DNA of 44,091 nt from an uncultured Muribaculaceae bacterium (GTDB lineage: Bacteria > Bacteroidota > Bacteroidia > Bacteroidales > Muribaculaceae): assembly GCA_910589055.1 (NCBI GenBank), contig CAJURN010000002.1, forward strand, positions 1 through 44,091. Direction: 5' to 3'. A program made the position numbers and the translations under genes. Positions 7,168 through 15,100 of the stretch are shown piece by piece (position 1 is the stretch's first letter; each line of letters begins with the position of its first letter). The notes below the pieces were generated by a model that worked only from the letters and a program-made list of their open reading frames with translations, searched no databases and was not told where the DNA came from.

Positions 7168-8694
7168 TTATGGCTTAATGATTTTGCATGATTGGAAACG
7201 GCTGTTGTTGTCCTTCGCCGTAACAATATATATGCCGGAAGTCAAAAATCCCAAATCCATACTGCTGCCACTTCCGATAGTTGCTTCGGCAACTTTGCAT
7301 CCGGTCAATTCGTAGACGCATATCATGCAGTTGTTGCAATTGGATGAAAGATTAACCCTATCACCGGATATATGAATGATATTGCCACTATCACCGATAG
7401 TAATGTTGTTTACTCCGCTTATAACGGGCTTGTTTTCCTCAATCCATTTGATATTACTCTTCAGGCAATCTGAAATATAGTTGAGTTTGTCGATTGTGGT
7501 CTTTGATGAAATATCCGGCCAGCGCTCGTAATTCTTTGCGTCCGCTTCCAATAAAGGCATAGCCTGAGATTCAAGATATGGGAAAATTGCGTTCAGTTTA
7601 TCGGGATATATCTCATCCCATACTTCGTTGAATTTTATTTTGAATGATTCTGTTTCAAAAATTTTACCCATCCAGTGAACTTGTGCCCATTCAGGATGGT
7701 CGTAGATTACCCAGTTCTCTTTGTAACCGCACACAGTCGGATCCCATATCGGGCCGAAGTGCCATTTGGCGTCGGTTTGTTTATCTTTGTGTAGGTAGCA
7801 GCTGCCGTTGAAGGCATCGTAATCATGCAGCACCTCCCTTACAATGAAGTATCGGGCCAACGACTGTGCGTCAATATATTTAGTCCAGTCTTCATCATTT
7901 TCTTCGTCGGAATATACTGCGGCATTGATATTTGTAAACTCATCTATGAGCCATTGACGCTGCATGTCAGATACGACTTCCGGTGAATGATGGGTTATGC
8001 GTAATTTTATATTGTCTGTTTCCGTAATTGAAATCTGGGCTTCGTCATCATAATTGTCGATTTCCACCAGCCATCCGTAAGGTATTATTTCCGGATCTTC
8101 GCACAATTCATCCTGCTCAAAAATATCAAGTCGGTTTGAATCAATTTTTATGCTTTCCACAAGGAAATACAATCCTTCATAGCTTCCGTTCAGAATCAGT
8201 TCAACGGGAATAATAGCCGGATTCCACGGCATGCCTGCAATACGTCCAAGCTCCATACCCGCCATGGCATTAAGCCAGTCGGTATATCCTTGGTTGAAAG
8301 CAATCAAGGCAAAGTGCTTGTGTTTGGGCAAGCCGAGAATGGAAGTCTTTTTCTCGAATTTTAGTTTATATGGTTTTTTAGGCCAGTTCCAAGAGGAGTT
8401 TCCACGTCCTTTTATGGTAAGTTCAATAGGTGATTCTTCGGATCCTAATGGCTCATAAGCGCTATTTTCCGGAACTTCAACATATAATCCGGCAGGTATT
8501 TTGTTTTCTTTATCAACGATAGGTGTGGCGTCGACTGTATTTACATACACAACCGGGATGGTTCCGGTTGCCATCGTTGGCGGATAGTAAGGTGTCTCGT
8601 CTGTCTCTTTTTCGGCGGTGTCATTGTCGGAGACATCTTCCATGGCATTGATATTCACAGAAGGGAAAAACAGAAGCAACAGGGCGAAAATCAA
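7168..8694 (-). CDS. CotH-kinase-family surface protein with T9SS-like C-terminus; N-terminus frameshifted
   Basis: The 508-residue readable part begins at a TTG and opens directly with a signal-peptide core (IFALLLLFF). It continues into a CotH-kinase domain: RGNSSWNWPKKPYKLKFEKK near residue 95, the GLPKHKHFALIA segment, and GWLVEIDNYDD near residue 205. The last 75 residues resemble a type IX secretion sorting domain (ICVYELTGCKVAEA then GIYIVTAKDN). Upstream, an ATG at 8752, correctly spaced from the promoter at 8801-8832, starts MSNLLLTKYLHAKIGG and then stops after a run of six G (8705-8710 on the plus strand). Removing one G joins it in frame to the signal-peptide core. The gene therefore looks frameshifted, phase-variable or mis-sequenced. 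Its phosphorylation target is unknown. Confidence 0.88.
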   Translation of the reverse strand: MIFALLLLFFPSVNINAMEDVSDNDTAEKETDETPYYPPTMATGTIPVVYVNTVDATPIVDKENKIPAGLYVEVPENSAYEPLGSEESPIELTIKGRGNSSWNWPKKPYKLKFEKKTSILGLPKHKHFALIAFNQGYTDWLNAMAGMELGRIAGMPWNPAIIPVELILNGSYEGLYFLVESIKIDSNRLDIFEQDELCEDPEIIPYGWLVEIDNYDDEAQISITETDNIKLRITHHSPEVVSDMQRQWLIDEFTNINAAVYSDEENDEDWTKYIDAQSLARYFIVREVLHDYDAFNGSCYLHKDKQTDAKWHFGPIWDPTVCGYKENWVIYDHPEWAQVHWMGKIFETESFKIKFNEVWDEIYPDKLNAIFPYLESQAMPLLEADAKNYERWPDISSKTTIDKLNYISDCLKSNIKWIEENKPVISGVNNITIGDSGNIIHISGDRVNLSSNCNNCMICVYELTGCKVAEATIGSGSSMDLGFLTSGIYIVTAKDNNSRFQSCKIIKP

Positions 8695-8800
8695 GGAAGA
8701 TTTACCCCCCTATTTTGGCATGTAAATACTTGGTAAGCAATAAATTACTCATGATGTTGTATTGGTTGGTTAAAAAATAATGGTTTCCTTTCAATTTATG

Positions 8801-8832
8801 CAAAGATAAACAAAAGTGAGTGCAATGCCAAA
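8801..8832 (-). promoter_or_regulatory. Promoter of the CotH gene, copy 3 of a shared element
   Basis: On the minus strand: TTTG (8832-8829), a 20-bp spacer, TATCTTTG (8808-8801). The surrounding dyad is the most complete of the three copies: AAAGTGAGTGCAATGCC (8813-8829) pairs with the segment ending at 8858, giving a stem of about 17 bp. Transcription should begin near 8794, some 42 nt upstream of the ATG at 8752. Confidence 0.82.
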
Positions 8833-8898
8833 TTTAATTGGGCGTTGCACTCACTTTTATGTTGCTCCCACTTTTATATAGTATGGTATGGGTTTTAA

Positions 8899-9543
8899 TC
8901 AGGCTTTGGGGCAGAGGCGAAGGCGGAGGTAGGAGATTACGAAATCGGCGAGCTCTTCCATCGGCAGGAGGGAGGAGTCAAGGCATAGGTCGTAGCTCTC
9001 GGCGTGGCCCCAGCGCTTGTCGGTGTAGAAATTGTAGAAGTTGGAGCGCAGCTTGTTGGTCTTTTCAGCCATGGCACGCGCCTGCTCGGGCTGGACGCAG
9101 TCGTGGCGCTCCACAATCCGGCGCACACATTCCTCCATCGGGGCATGCACGAAGATATTTACCGTGTTGGGGACATCGCGCAGCACATAGTCGGCGCTGC
9201 GGCCCACAATCACACACGGCTCGGTCGAGGCAAGCTCGTGGATGAAGTCGCTCTGAGCCTTGTAGATGCTGTCGGAACTGATGGAACTCGGGTCGTTGAA
9301 CCATGCCACAGGGTTGTAGCCCATCGAAAAGGGTATGAGTCCGGATATGAATTTGGGCATGCGCTCGTCGTTCTTCACGAAATATTCCGGATTGAGTCCG
9401 GCCTTCTGCGCCGCTCTTACGAGCAATTCCTTGTCGTAGAACTTGATGCCGAGCTTGTCGGCGAGCATGCGTCCTAAAGCCCGTCCTCCGCTTCCGAACG
9501 AACGGCCTATCGTGATGACGTATTTTTCTGGAAAATCATTCAT
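8899..9543 (-). CDS. Cytidylate-kinase-like family protein
   Basis: P-loop nucleotide kinase of the cytidylate-kinase-like family (Pfam Cytidylate_kin2), 214 residues. The N-terminus VITIGRSFGSGGRALG is a modified Walker A loop, followed by the family pattern KLGIKFYDKELL. VIVGRSADYVLRD and the arginine-rich RRIVERHDC lid are also present. It is a paralogue of true CMP kinase and its natural substrate is not known. It is the last gene of the alpha-glucan operon, separated from GH57 by a hairpin at 9565-9589 that could lower its expression. Confidence 0.87.
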   Translation of the reverse strand: MNDFPEKYVITIGRSFGSGGRALGRMLADKLGIKFYDKELLVRAAQKAGLNPEYFVKNDERMPKFISGLIPFSMGYNPVAWFNDPSSISSDSIYKAQSDFIHELASTEPCVIVGRSADYVLRDVPNTVNIFVHAPMEECVRRIVERHDCVQPEQARAMAEKTNKLRSNFYNFYTDKRWGHAESYDLCLDSSLLPMEELADFVISYLRLRLCPKA

Positions 9544-9564
9544 GTGTGAGCAGGTATTGAATGA

Positions 9565-9589
9565 AAGGGCGCACCCGAGGTGCGCCCTT
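9565..9589 (-). terminator. Intercistronic hairpin, possible attenuating terminator
   Basis: A perfect 11-bp stem (AAGGGCGCACC 9565-9575 with GGTGCGCCCTT 9579-9589, 3-nt loop) lies between the GH57 stop and the kinase start. The T run after it on the minus strand is short (TTTCATT), so partial termination or 3'-end protection is more likely than a full stop. Confidence 0.6.
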
Positions 9590-9603
9590 CCGGAAATGGG
9601 TTG

Positions 9604-11058
9604 TTATTCTTCTTTTTTCTTGCGGGTTGAAGCCTTGGGAGCTTTCGGCTCTTTGGCTTCGGCCTTGGGTGCGGCCTTGGCACGCGGCTTGCGCGTGGTC
9701 TTGGCTTTCGCCGGAGCTTCGGCGGGAACTTCCTCGCGGTCGCGGTGCTCGATATTGTATTGTTCGATGTTCTTGCGCATCGAGCTTACTTCCTTGTTGA
9801 GGGTCTCGATTTCCTCGGCCTGGTTGCGGATGGTGGTGAGAAGCGAGTTGAGTTCCTCATTCTCGATTGAGAGAGGATACTGCTCCTCGACGCGTACGAT
9901 GAAGTCGGCAAGCACGTTCATATAGTTTGTAAACGCCTGGAAAGGTGTTTCATAGGGGCTGAAACTGCTGTGCGCGGCTCCGTCGGCCATGTGCTTGGTA
10001 GCCATGTAATAGAAGTGGTCGGAAGTCTGGAGGTACCACCAGTCCTGTTTCAGACGGCGGTCATCGCACAGGCGTACGCGTTCGGCCACGGAGTAAAGCT
10101 TGTTAAAAGCCTCGTTCTGAAGGCGGTTGCCGAGCCATGCGGAGGTGTCACGAGCCTCGTCGGCACCCGAAATCGGATGGAGAATCGAAAGTTCGCCAAC
10201 GGGCTTGATTTTCGACACGGCTTCCGAGGGAGTGAGGAAGTCGATTCCGCGTTCGGCGGCGAAGCGGGGAAGCGCTTCGAGGAACTGGAATATGCCTGAA
10301 GTGGCGGGCTGGTGGTCGCCGAAAGTCTCAAGGTTCATGAAGAGGTTCACAATCTGCTCCTCGCCGGGAGTGGATGCAATCCAGTCGATATACTTGTCGG
10401 CGGTGAGGGGGAACTCCGACCAGGAAGTGTCGCTGAAGCGGCGTGCGATGTCATCGCTGAGTTTGGGATTGCGCAGGAGCAGCTTGAGCTTGGGAGCCGA
10501 AGCGGCTGTGTACACGTAGTTGGGCGATTTCCAACCGAGGATGTGCTTGGCACCTTCGGTGAGGGCGGCTTTGAATCCGAGAGCTACAAGCTGCGGAGCG
10601 AGCTCGTCGCAGTAGATGAACTCGGTGTTGCGCACCACTTTGGGTGTCACGCCGAAGAGCGAGTGGAGTTTTTCGCAGCACACCTTTATCTGATTGGCGA
10701 ACTCATCGGGGTCGGCCAACGAAGCGAGAGAGTGGGCGTAGGGCTGAGCCACGAACTCGACGCAACGGGTGTCGGCAAGACGCTTGAGAAGGTCGATGAA
10801 TTCGGGCACGTATTGCTCGAACTGTTCGATTGCCACGCCTGACATGGCGATTGAAAAGCGGAATTTACCGCCTCCGGCCTCCACCATTTTCAGCAGGGTC
10901 TCGGCGGCGGGGATATAACTCTGCTGCGCTATGCGGGTAACGATGTCATCGTTGAGGAAATCATCGTAGTAATAGTGGTCCTTTCCTATGTCGAAAAAGC
11001 GGTAGCGTTTCAGGCGGAAGGGCTGATGTATCTCGAAATTAAAACAGATAGCTTTCAT
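9604..11058 (-). CDS. GH57 alpha-amylase-like protein with basic C-terminal tail
   Basis: Glycoside hydrolase family 57 member of 484 residues in a glycogen cluster. Family landmarks: FNFEIHQPFR at the N-terminus, FRFSIAMSG near 67-74, the nucleophile region RNTEFIYCDE (Glu146) and the region MNLETFGDHQ (241-250). In GH57 amylases the acid/base is the Asp of a MDYETFGEH-like motif; here that place is Asn242, so hydrolysis may be weak or absent. Residues about 404-440 look like a coiled coil, and 442-484 form an Ala/Lys/Pro-rich tail like histone H1, unusual for a cytoplasmic glucanase. It is 33 bp downstream of the GT4 gene. A structural or glycogen-binding role is possible. Confidence 0.9.
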   Translation of the reverse strand: MKAICFNFEIHQPFRLKRYRFFDIGKDHYYYDDFLNDDIVTRIAQQSYIPAAETLLKMVEAGGGKFRFSIAMSGVAIEQFEQYVPEFIDLLKRLADTRCVEFVAQPYAHSLASLADPDEFANQIKVCCEKLHSLFGVTPKVVRNTEFIYCDELAPQLVALGFKAALTEGAKHILGWKSPNYVYTAASAPKLKLLLRNPKLSDDIARRFSDTSWSEFPLTADKYIDWIASTPGEEQIVNLFMNLETFGDHQPATSGIFQFLEALPRFAAERGIDFLTPSEAVSKIKPVGELSILHPISGADEARDTSAWLGNRLQNEAFNKLYSVAERVRLCDDRRLKQDWWYLQTSDHFYYMATKHMADGAAHSSFSPYETPFQAFTNYMNVLADFIVRVEEQYPLSIENEELNSLLTTIRNQAEEIETLNKEVSSMRKNIEQYNIEHRDREEVPAEAPAKAKTTRKPRAKAAPKAEAKEPKAPKASTRKKKEE

Positions 11059-11090
11059 TTTGATTGTCTGTGTTTTGTTTACGGGGTAAA

Positions 11091-12353
11091 TTATTTATTT
11101 TCGAGCACCTTCTTGTAGATGTCGATAACCTTGCGGCCTGCCTTTTCCCATGTGATCTGGTTCACTTCGGCAAGTCCGTCCTCGCGCAACTGATGGTAGA
11201 GCGCGGGGTAGGAAATGATGCCGTTGATGGCGTCGGCCATGGCATCAATGTCCCAGTAGTCGGTCTTGATTACGTTGTCGAGAATTTCGGCGCAGCCCGA
11301 CTGTTTTGAGATAATGGAAGGCACGCCCATCTGCATGGCCTCGAGAGGCGAGATTCCGAAGGGTTCCGAGACCGAAGGCATGATGTACACGTCGGACGCT
11401 GCAAGCATCTCGTACACCTGACGGCCTTTCTGGAAGCCAGGGAAGTGGAAGCGGTCGGCGATTCCGCGGTCGGCGGCAAGGAGAATCATCTTCTCCATCA
11501 TGTCGCCCGAACCGGCCATCACGAAGCGCACGTTGTGGTTGTTCTTGAGCACCTTGGCAGCGGCCTCGACAAAGTATTCCGGACCTTTCTGCATGGTGAT
11601 TCGTCCCAGGAACGTAACCACTTTTTCCTTGCCTTTGGGCATCTTGATGTCAAGAAGATCCTGGCTCAGAGGCACCACGGCATTGTGTACGGTCGTCACC
11701 TTCGAGGGGTCGATTCCGTACTTCTCAATCACGGTCTGGCGTGTGAGGTTGCTTACGGTGATGATGTGGTCGGCATGTGTCATGCCGTCGCGTTCGATGT
11801 TGAACACGGTCGGGTTCACATTGCCGCGCGAGCGGTCGTAGTCCGTGGCGTGCACGTGGATTACCAGCGGCTTGCCTGTCACCTGCTTGGCATGTATGCC
11901 GGCGGGGTATGTGAGCCAGTCGTGGGAGTGGATGATGTCGAAGTCGAGCGTGCGTGCTATCACTCCGGCGGTTATCGAGTAGTTGTTGATTTCCTCAAGG
12001 AGGTTGTCGGGATATTTACCCGAAAATTCGATGCAGCCCAAATCGTTGGTGCGCATGTAGTTGAAGTCGGCGTAGATGTGGTCGCGCAGACGGAAGTACA
12101 GATCGGGATCCATAACCTTGCCGATCCTCGACTCTACATAGTCGCGGTTGACATCGCGCCAGGCGATAGGAGTCTGCGACGTGCCTATGATCTGTGCGAA
12201 ACTGCGGTCTTCGTCGCCGAAAGGCTTGGGAATGACGAATGTGATTTCCATGTCGCCACATTCCCACATGCCCCTGGTGAGGCCGTAGCTTGCAGTGCCG
12301 AGGCCACCGAGGATATGAGGGGGAAACTCCCAGCCGAACATTAAAGCTTTCAT
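11091..12353 (-). CDS. GT4 glycosyltransferase, probable glycogen synthase
   Basis: A 420-residue GT-B glycosyltransferase. The N-terminus FGWEFPPHILGGLGTASYGL carries the GGLG donor-binding loop of starch/glycogen synthases; FDIIHSHDWLTYPAG and the C-terminal domain motifs VVTFLGRITMQKGPEYF and PSVSEPFGISPLEAMQMG (the E-x7-E motif) are all present. It is expected to transfer glucose from a nucleotide sugar to the non-reducing end of alpha-1,4-glucan in the cytoplasm. Clustering with a debranching enzyme and GH57 is the usual Bacteroides glycogen arrangement and supports this role over cell-surface glycosylation. The gap to the upstream GDE gene is 45 bp. Confidence 0.92.
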   Translation of the reverse strand: MKALMFGWEFPPHILGGLGTASYGLTRGMWECGDMEITFVIPKPFGDEDRSFAQIIGTSQTPIAWRDVNRDYVESRIGKVMDPDLYFRLRDHIYADFNYMRTNDLGCIEFSGKYPDNLLEEINNYSITAGVIARTLDFDIIHSHDWLTYPAGIHAKQVTGKPLVIHVHATDYDRSRGNVNPTVFNIERDGMTHADHIITVSNLTRQTVIEKYGIDPSKVTTVHNAVVPLSQDLLDIKMPKGKEKVVTFLGRITMQKGPEYFVEAAAKVLKNNHNVRFVMAGSGDMMEKMILLAADRGIADRFHFPGFQKGRQVYEMLAASDVYIMPSVSEPFGISPLEAMQMGVPSIISKQSGCAEILDNVIKTDYWDIDAMADAINGIISYPALYHQLREDGLAEVNQITWEKAGRKVIDIYKKVLENK

Positions 12354-12398
12354 ATCGAAGTGTTGCTTTTAGTCATTAATTAATATTGATTGAGAGTC

Positions 12399-14345
12399 TC
12401 ACTCGGTGAGCTTTTTAAGATTGCGGAGCGTACGGAGCACCTCGGCCACGTTTGTTGCGTGGGACACGGCGCCGCGTCCGGTATAGGGCGGATTTCCGTC
12501 GTAGAGCTGCGACAGGGAGCCGATACAGCCTTGGCTCATTTCGTCCTCGAAGCCGATGAGCATGCGGTCGATATAGTTGACACCGCTCATGCCGAACACG
12601 CGCAGGTAGGCATCGGCGTAGAATCCGATAAGCCAGGGGCGTGCCGGGCCGTTGTGCATGGCTTCCTCGCGTTCGCGCGGCGAACCGAGATAGTTGGGAC
12701 GGTAGCCGTAGCTCTTGGGCGAGAGTGTGCGCAGACCCTTGGGCGTGAGCAGCTCGCGGGTAACGACGTCGAGCACGCTCTTGCGCTGGCGGCGGTCGAG
12801 GGGCGAGTAGTCAAGGCCGATTGCGATTGCCATGTTGGGGCGCACCGAGGGGTCGGCGAAAGTTCCGTCAACGTAGTCGTAGAGATAGCCGCTCTCATTT
12901 AGGAAGGTGTTCACGAAGGGAGCCTTCATCTTTTCGGCGGCGTCGAGCCATGCCTGACGGCGTTCTGCCAGGGTCTCGTCGCCTTCGGCCAGTGCTGCGC
13001 CGAACATCAGGGCGTTGTACCACAGGGCGTTGAATTCCACAAGGCGTCCCGAACGGCGGATAACGGGTGCGCCGTCGAGTGTAGAGTTCATCCACGATGC
13101 CGCCTGATGGTAGCCGTCGGTTTCGAGAAGTCCCGATTCGGGGTCAAGATACAGGCGCGGGTCGCCGTTGCGCAGAATCCAGTCGAGGATGCTTGCCACG
13201 GGTTCGAGATATTTCTCGCGTGCGGCTCCAAGACCCACATTCTTGGCATATTGCTGTATGGCCCATGTTGCCCACAGGGGAATGTCGGGCAGGTCGATTC
13301 CGGCGATGCGTTTCGATGTCTCGCCGGTGTCAATGTAGCGCATGAGAGCCTTCAGAGCAGTTGCCATGATTGCCTCGTAGTCGGCGCGGTGGTCGATTGC
13401 GAGCGTAAGGCCGGGCAGGGCCATAAACGTGTTTCGTGCAAGAACCACTCCCCAGGGATATCCTGAGATTATATACATCGAGTCGCCGTGGCGCTGATAG
13501 AATTGCTTGGCCGAGTTTTTAAGACAGTTGAAGAAGCTCGTACGCGGAGTGCGGGATGCGATCTCCGTTTCGTAGAGCTTCTTGAGGCTGCGGGGCGAGA
13601 CTTCGCTCACGCCTGCCGAGAAAATCACCGACTGACCTTTCTTGATGGGGATTTCGAAATATCCGGGCACCCAGAGGTCTTCGCAGTAGGGCACACCGCG
13701 TTCGAGGTCTTTTACGTACTCGATGCTGTTGTACCAGTTAGGCTCATTGACCCATTCGGCTTTGTGGCTGAACTGCATGTACAGGGTGGGGAAGCCGTCG
13801 TAGAGGCATGTGGCTACACCATTCTCAACCGGCTCTATGGCGGTGTTGATGCGGTCGTTTTGCACACACAGGCTGTTGCTCTCGCGGAAAGCGAGGAACG
13901 GGCGGAAACGCAAGGTTGTGGGGCTGTGAGCCTCCACGAGGGTGTAACGGATAAGAATTCGGTTTTCCTGCGAGATAAATATTTTCTCTTTAGTCAATAT
14001 CACACCTCCCACGCGGTAGGTAAGACGGGGCACGTCCTCGCAGTCGAACTCACGTATATATTTGTGGCCGTTGGGACTGTACACGCCGCCGCGGTAGCGG
14101 TGGATACCGAGGTTGAACTGCGCACCATGCTGGATTACGGTTTCGTCAAGGCTCGACAGAAGCACATGGGGCTTGTTGTCCATTTCCTCGATGGGAATCA
14201 CCAGAAGCCCGTGCTGCTTGCGGGTGTTGCATCCCGGCAGCGTCGTACAATGATATGCTCCCGCCTGATTGGTGCGGAGCATCTCTTTGGGCAGCGACTG
14301 GTCCAGATTGATGAGCAGGTTTTTGTCAAACTTCAGGTAGCTCAT
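12399..14345 (-). CDS. Glycogen debranching enzyme, amylo-alpha-1,6-glucosidase type
   Basis: A 648-residue protein with an N-terminal beta-rich domain (GDE_N-like; TRKQHGLLVIPI near 43) and a C-terminal (alpha/alpha)6-barrel domain (from about residue 290, GYPWGVVLARNTFMALPGLTLA). It should remove alpha-1,6 glucosyl stubs from glycogen. The family's WMD segment reads WMN here (Asn about residue 420, in ASWMNSTLDG), while the following VEFNALWYNAL motif is intact. It is the first gene of the operon GDE, GT4, GH57, kinase. No clear promoter was found in the 200 bp upstream, although the next upstream gene is oriented away. Confidence 0.92.
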   Translation of the reverse strand: MSYLKFDKNLLINLDQSLPKEMLRTNQAGAYHCTTLPGCNTRKQHGLLVIPIEEMDNKPHVLLSSLDETVIQHGAQFNLGIHRYRGGVYSPNGHKYIREFDCEDVPRLTYRVGGVILTKEKIFISQENRILIRYTLVEAHSPTTLRFRPFLAFRESNSLCVQNDRINTAIEPVENGVATCLYDGFPTLYMQFSHKAEWVNEPNWYNSIEYVKDLERGVPYCEDLWVPGYFEIPIKKGQSVIFSAGVSEVSPRSLKKLYETEIASRTPRTSFFNCLKNSAKQFYQRHGDSMYIISGYPWGVVLARNTFMALPGLTLAIDHRADYEAIMATALKALMRYIDTGETSKRIAGIDLPDIPLWATWAIQQYAKNVGLGAAREKYLEPVASILDWILRNGDPRLYLDPESGLLETDGYHQAASWMNSTLDGAPVIRRSGRLVEFNALWYNALMFGAALAEGDETLAERRQAWLDAAEKMKAPFVNTFLNESGYLYDYVDGTFADPSVRPNMAIAIGLDYSPLDRRQRKSVLDVVTRELLTPKGLRTLSPKSYGYRPNYLGSPREREEAMHNGPARPWLIGFYADAYLRVFGMSGVNYIDRMLIGFEDEMSQGCIGSLSQLYDGNPPYTGRGAVSHATNVAEVLRTLRNLKKLTE

Positions 14346-14572
14346 TTTGTGGTTTTAGGTTTTTGTTATGTTTGTTGATTAGTCTTCTAAATGGTATAAG
14401 ATGTTCGATTATACGTGATTAGCTCCTGTGGCTCGCCACGGAGTGTCGCACGTGTATGTTTCACCAACGAAATTAACCCTTTTCGACAACACGACAAAAT
14501 AATTTGCCGAAAAAGAAAAATGTTATTGAACATACTTCTTTAACCATTAACAGTAAAACAGGGGTTAAGGAT
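14346..14572. other. Leader region of the glycogen operon, no gene seen
   Basis: This AT-rich stretch upstream of the debranching-enzyme start must hold the operon promoter, but I could not identify a convincing TTTG/TAnnTTTG pair. No coding frame is supported. Confidence 0.4.
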
Positions 14573-14699
14573 TAAGGTTTAGGAGGGGATTAGGGATTAG
14601 GGATTAGGGATTAAGGATTAAAGTATATGGCTTATTAGCAGCATTGGATTTATAATCTACTAATCCATTAATCTCTTAATCTTTCCTCCTTTAATCCCA
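14573..14699. repeat. GGGATTA tandem repeat with inverted complement
   Basis: About five 7-bp GGGATTA units (14585-14620) are followed within 40 bp by the complementary TAATCC/TTAATC runs (14655-14699). Together they can fold into a long imperfect hairpin. The same word set recurs at 20472-20500, 27807-27842 and 31505-31622, so it is a dispersed intergenic repeat family. Confidence 0.8.
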
Positions 14700-14721
14700 T
14701 TCCGTCATTTGCATGTGGCTA

Positions 14722-14970
14722 AAGTAAAACAAGGCTGTCTCACGACAGCCTTGTTTCAATACACAATTATCTATAAAACAACTATTTAATGCTATGGCGT
14801 TGTTGGAAGTGATCGGAAACACGAAAACGTATCTGTTCTTGCGGCGTAGTGCCGTAGAAATAGATTCCGTATAAGCGGAGCAGTGACTGAATTTTTGGTG
14901 TGCACCTTCATCCGGAAAGCGTACGGAGAGAGGATACAGTATACTCAACTTTGGTCTCTAATCACATTGG
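14722..14970 (-). ncRNA. Candidate ~250-nt structured non-coding RNA
   Basis: A minus-strand -7 box TAATTTTG (14983-14976) with GTTG 19 bp upstream predicts a start near 14970. The RNA would end at a very strong terminator: CAAGGCTGTC/GACAGCCTTG (14753-14744, 14739-14730), GTGA loop, then TTTTACTTT. Just inside these ends, CAAT (14969-14966) and ATTA (14962-14959) pair with ATTG (14760-14757) and TAAT (14769-14766), forming a two-part closing helix around about 190 nt. An 85-codon frame crosses the region but runs through the terminator, so a protein is unlikely. This shape fits a stand-alone regulatory RNA; 6S RNA is one possibility, not shown. Confidence 0.55.
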
Positions 14971-14975
14971 TGTTG

Positions 14976-15006
14976 CAAAATTATAAAGAAAATAAATATT
15001 GTCAAC
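14976..15006 (-). promoter_or_regulatory. Promoter of the candidate RNA
   Basis: Minus strand: GTTG (15006-15003), 19-bp spacer, TAATTTTG (14983-14976). The -7 box matches the Bacteroidetes consensus exactly; the -33 box differs at one base. Confidence 0.6.
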
Positions 15007-15100
15007 TAAAAATTTGTTAAAATTCGTTGTCGCATCAGTTTTTCCATCCCATATAGCTGTTATAATGTCAAAAACTATTTTCACAGCTTCTTTTTATATT

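Noticed and set aside
14691..14948. 85-codon minus-strand frame in the spacer before mscS
   Set aside because: It reads straight through the perfect terminator hairpin at 14730-14753 and has no recognisable domain; the interval is better explained by a non-coding RNA.
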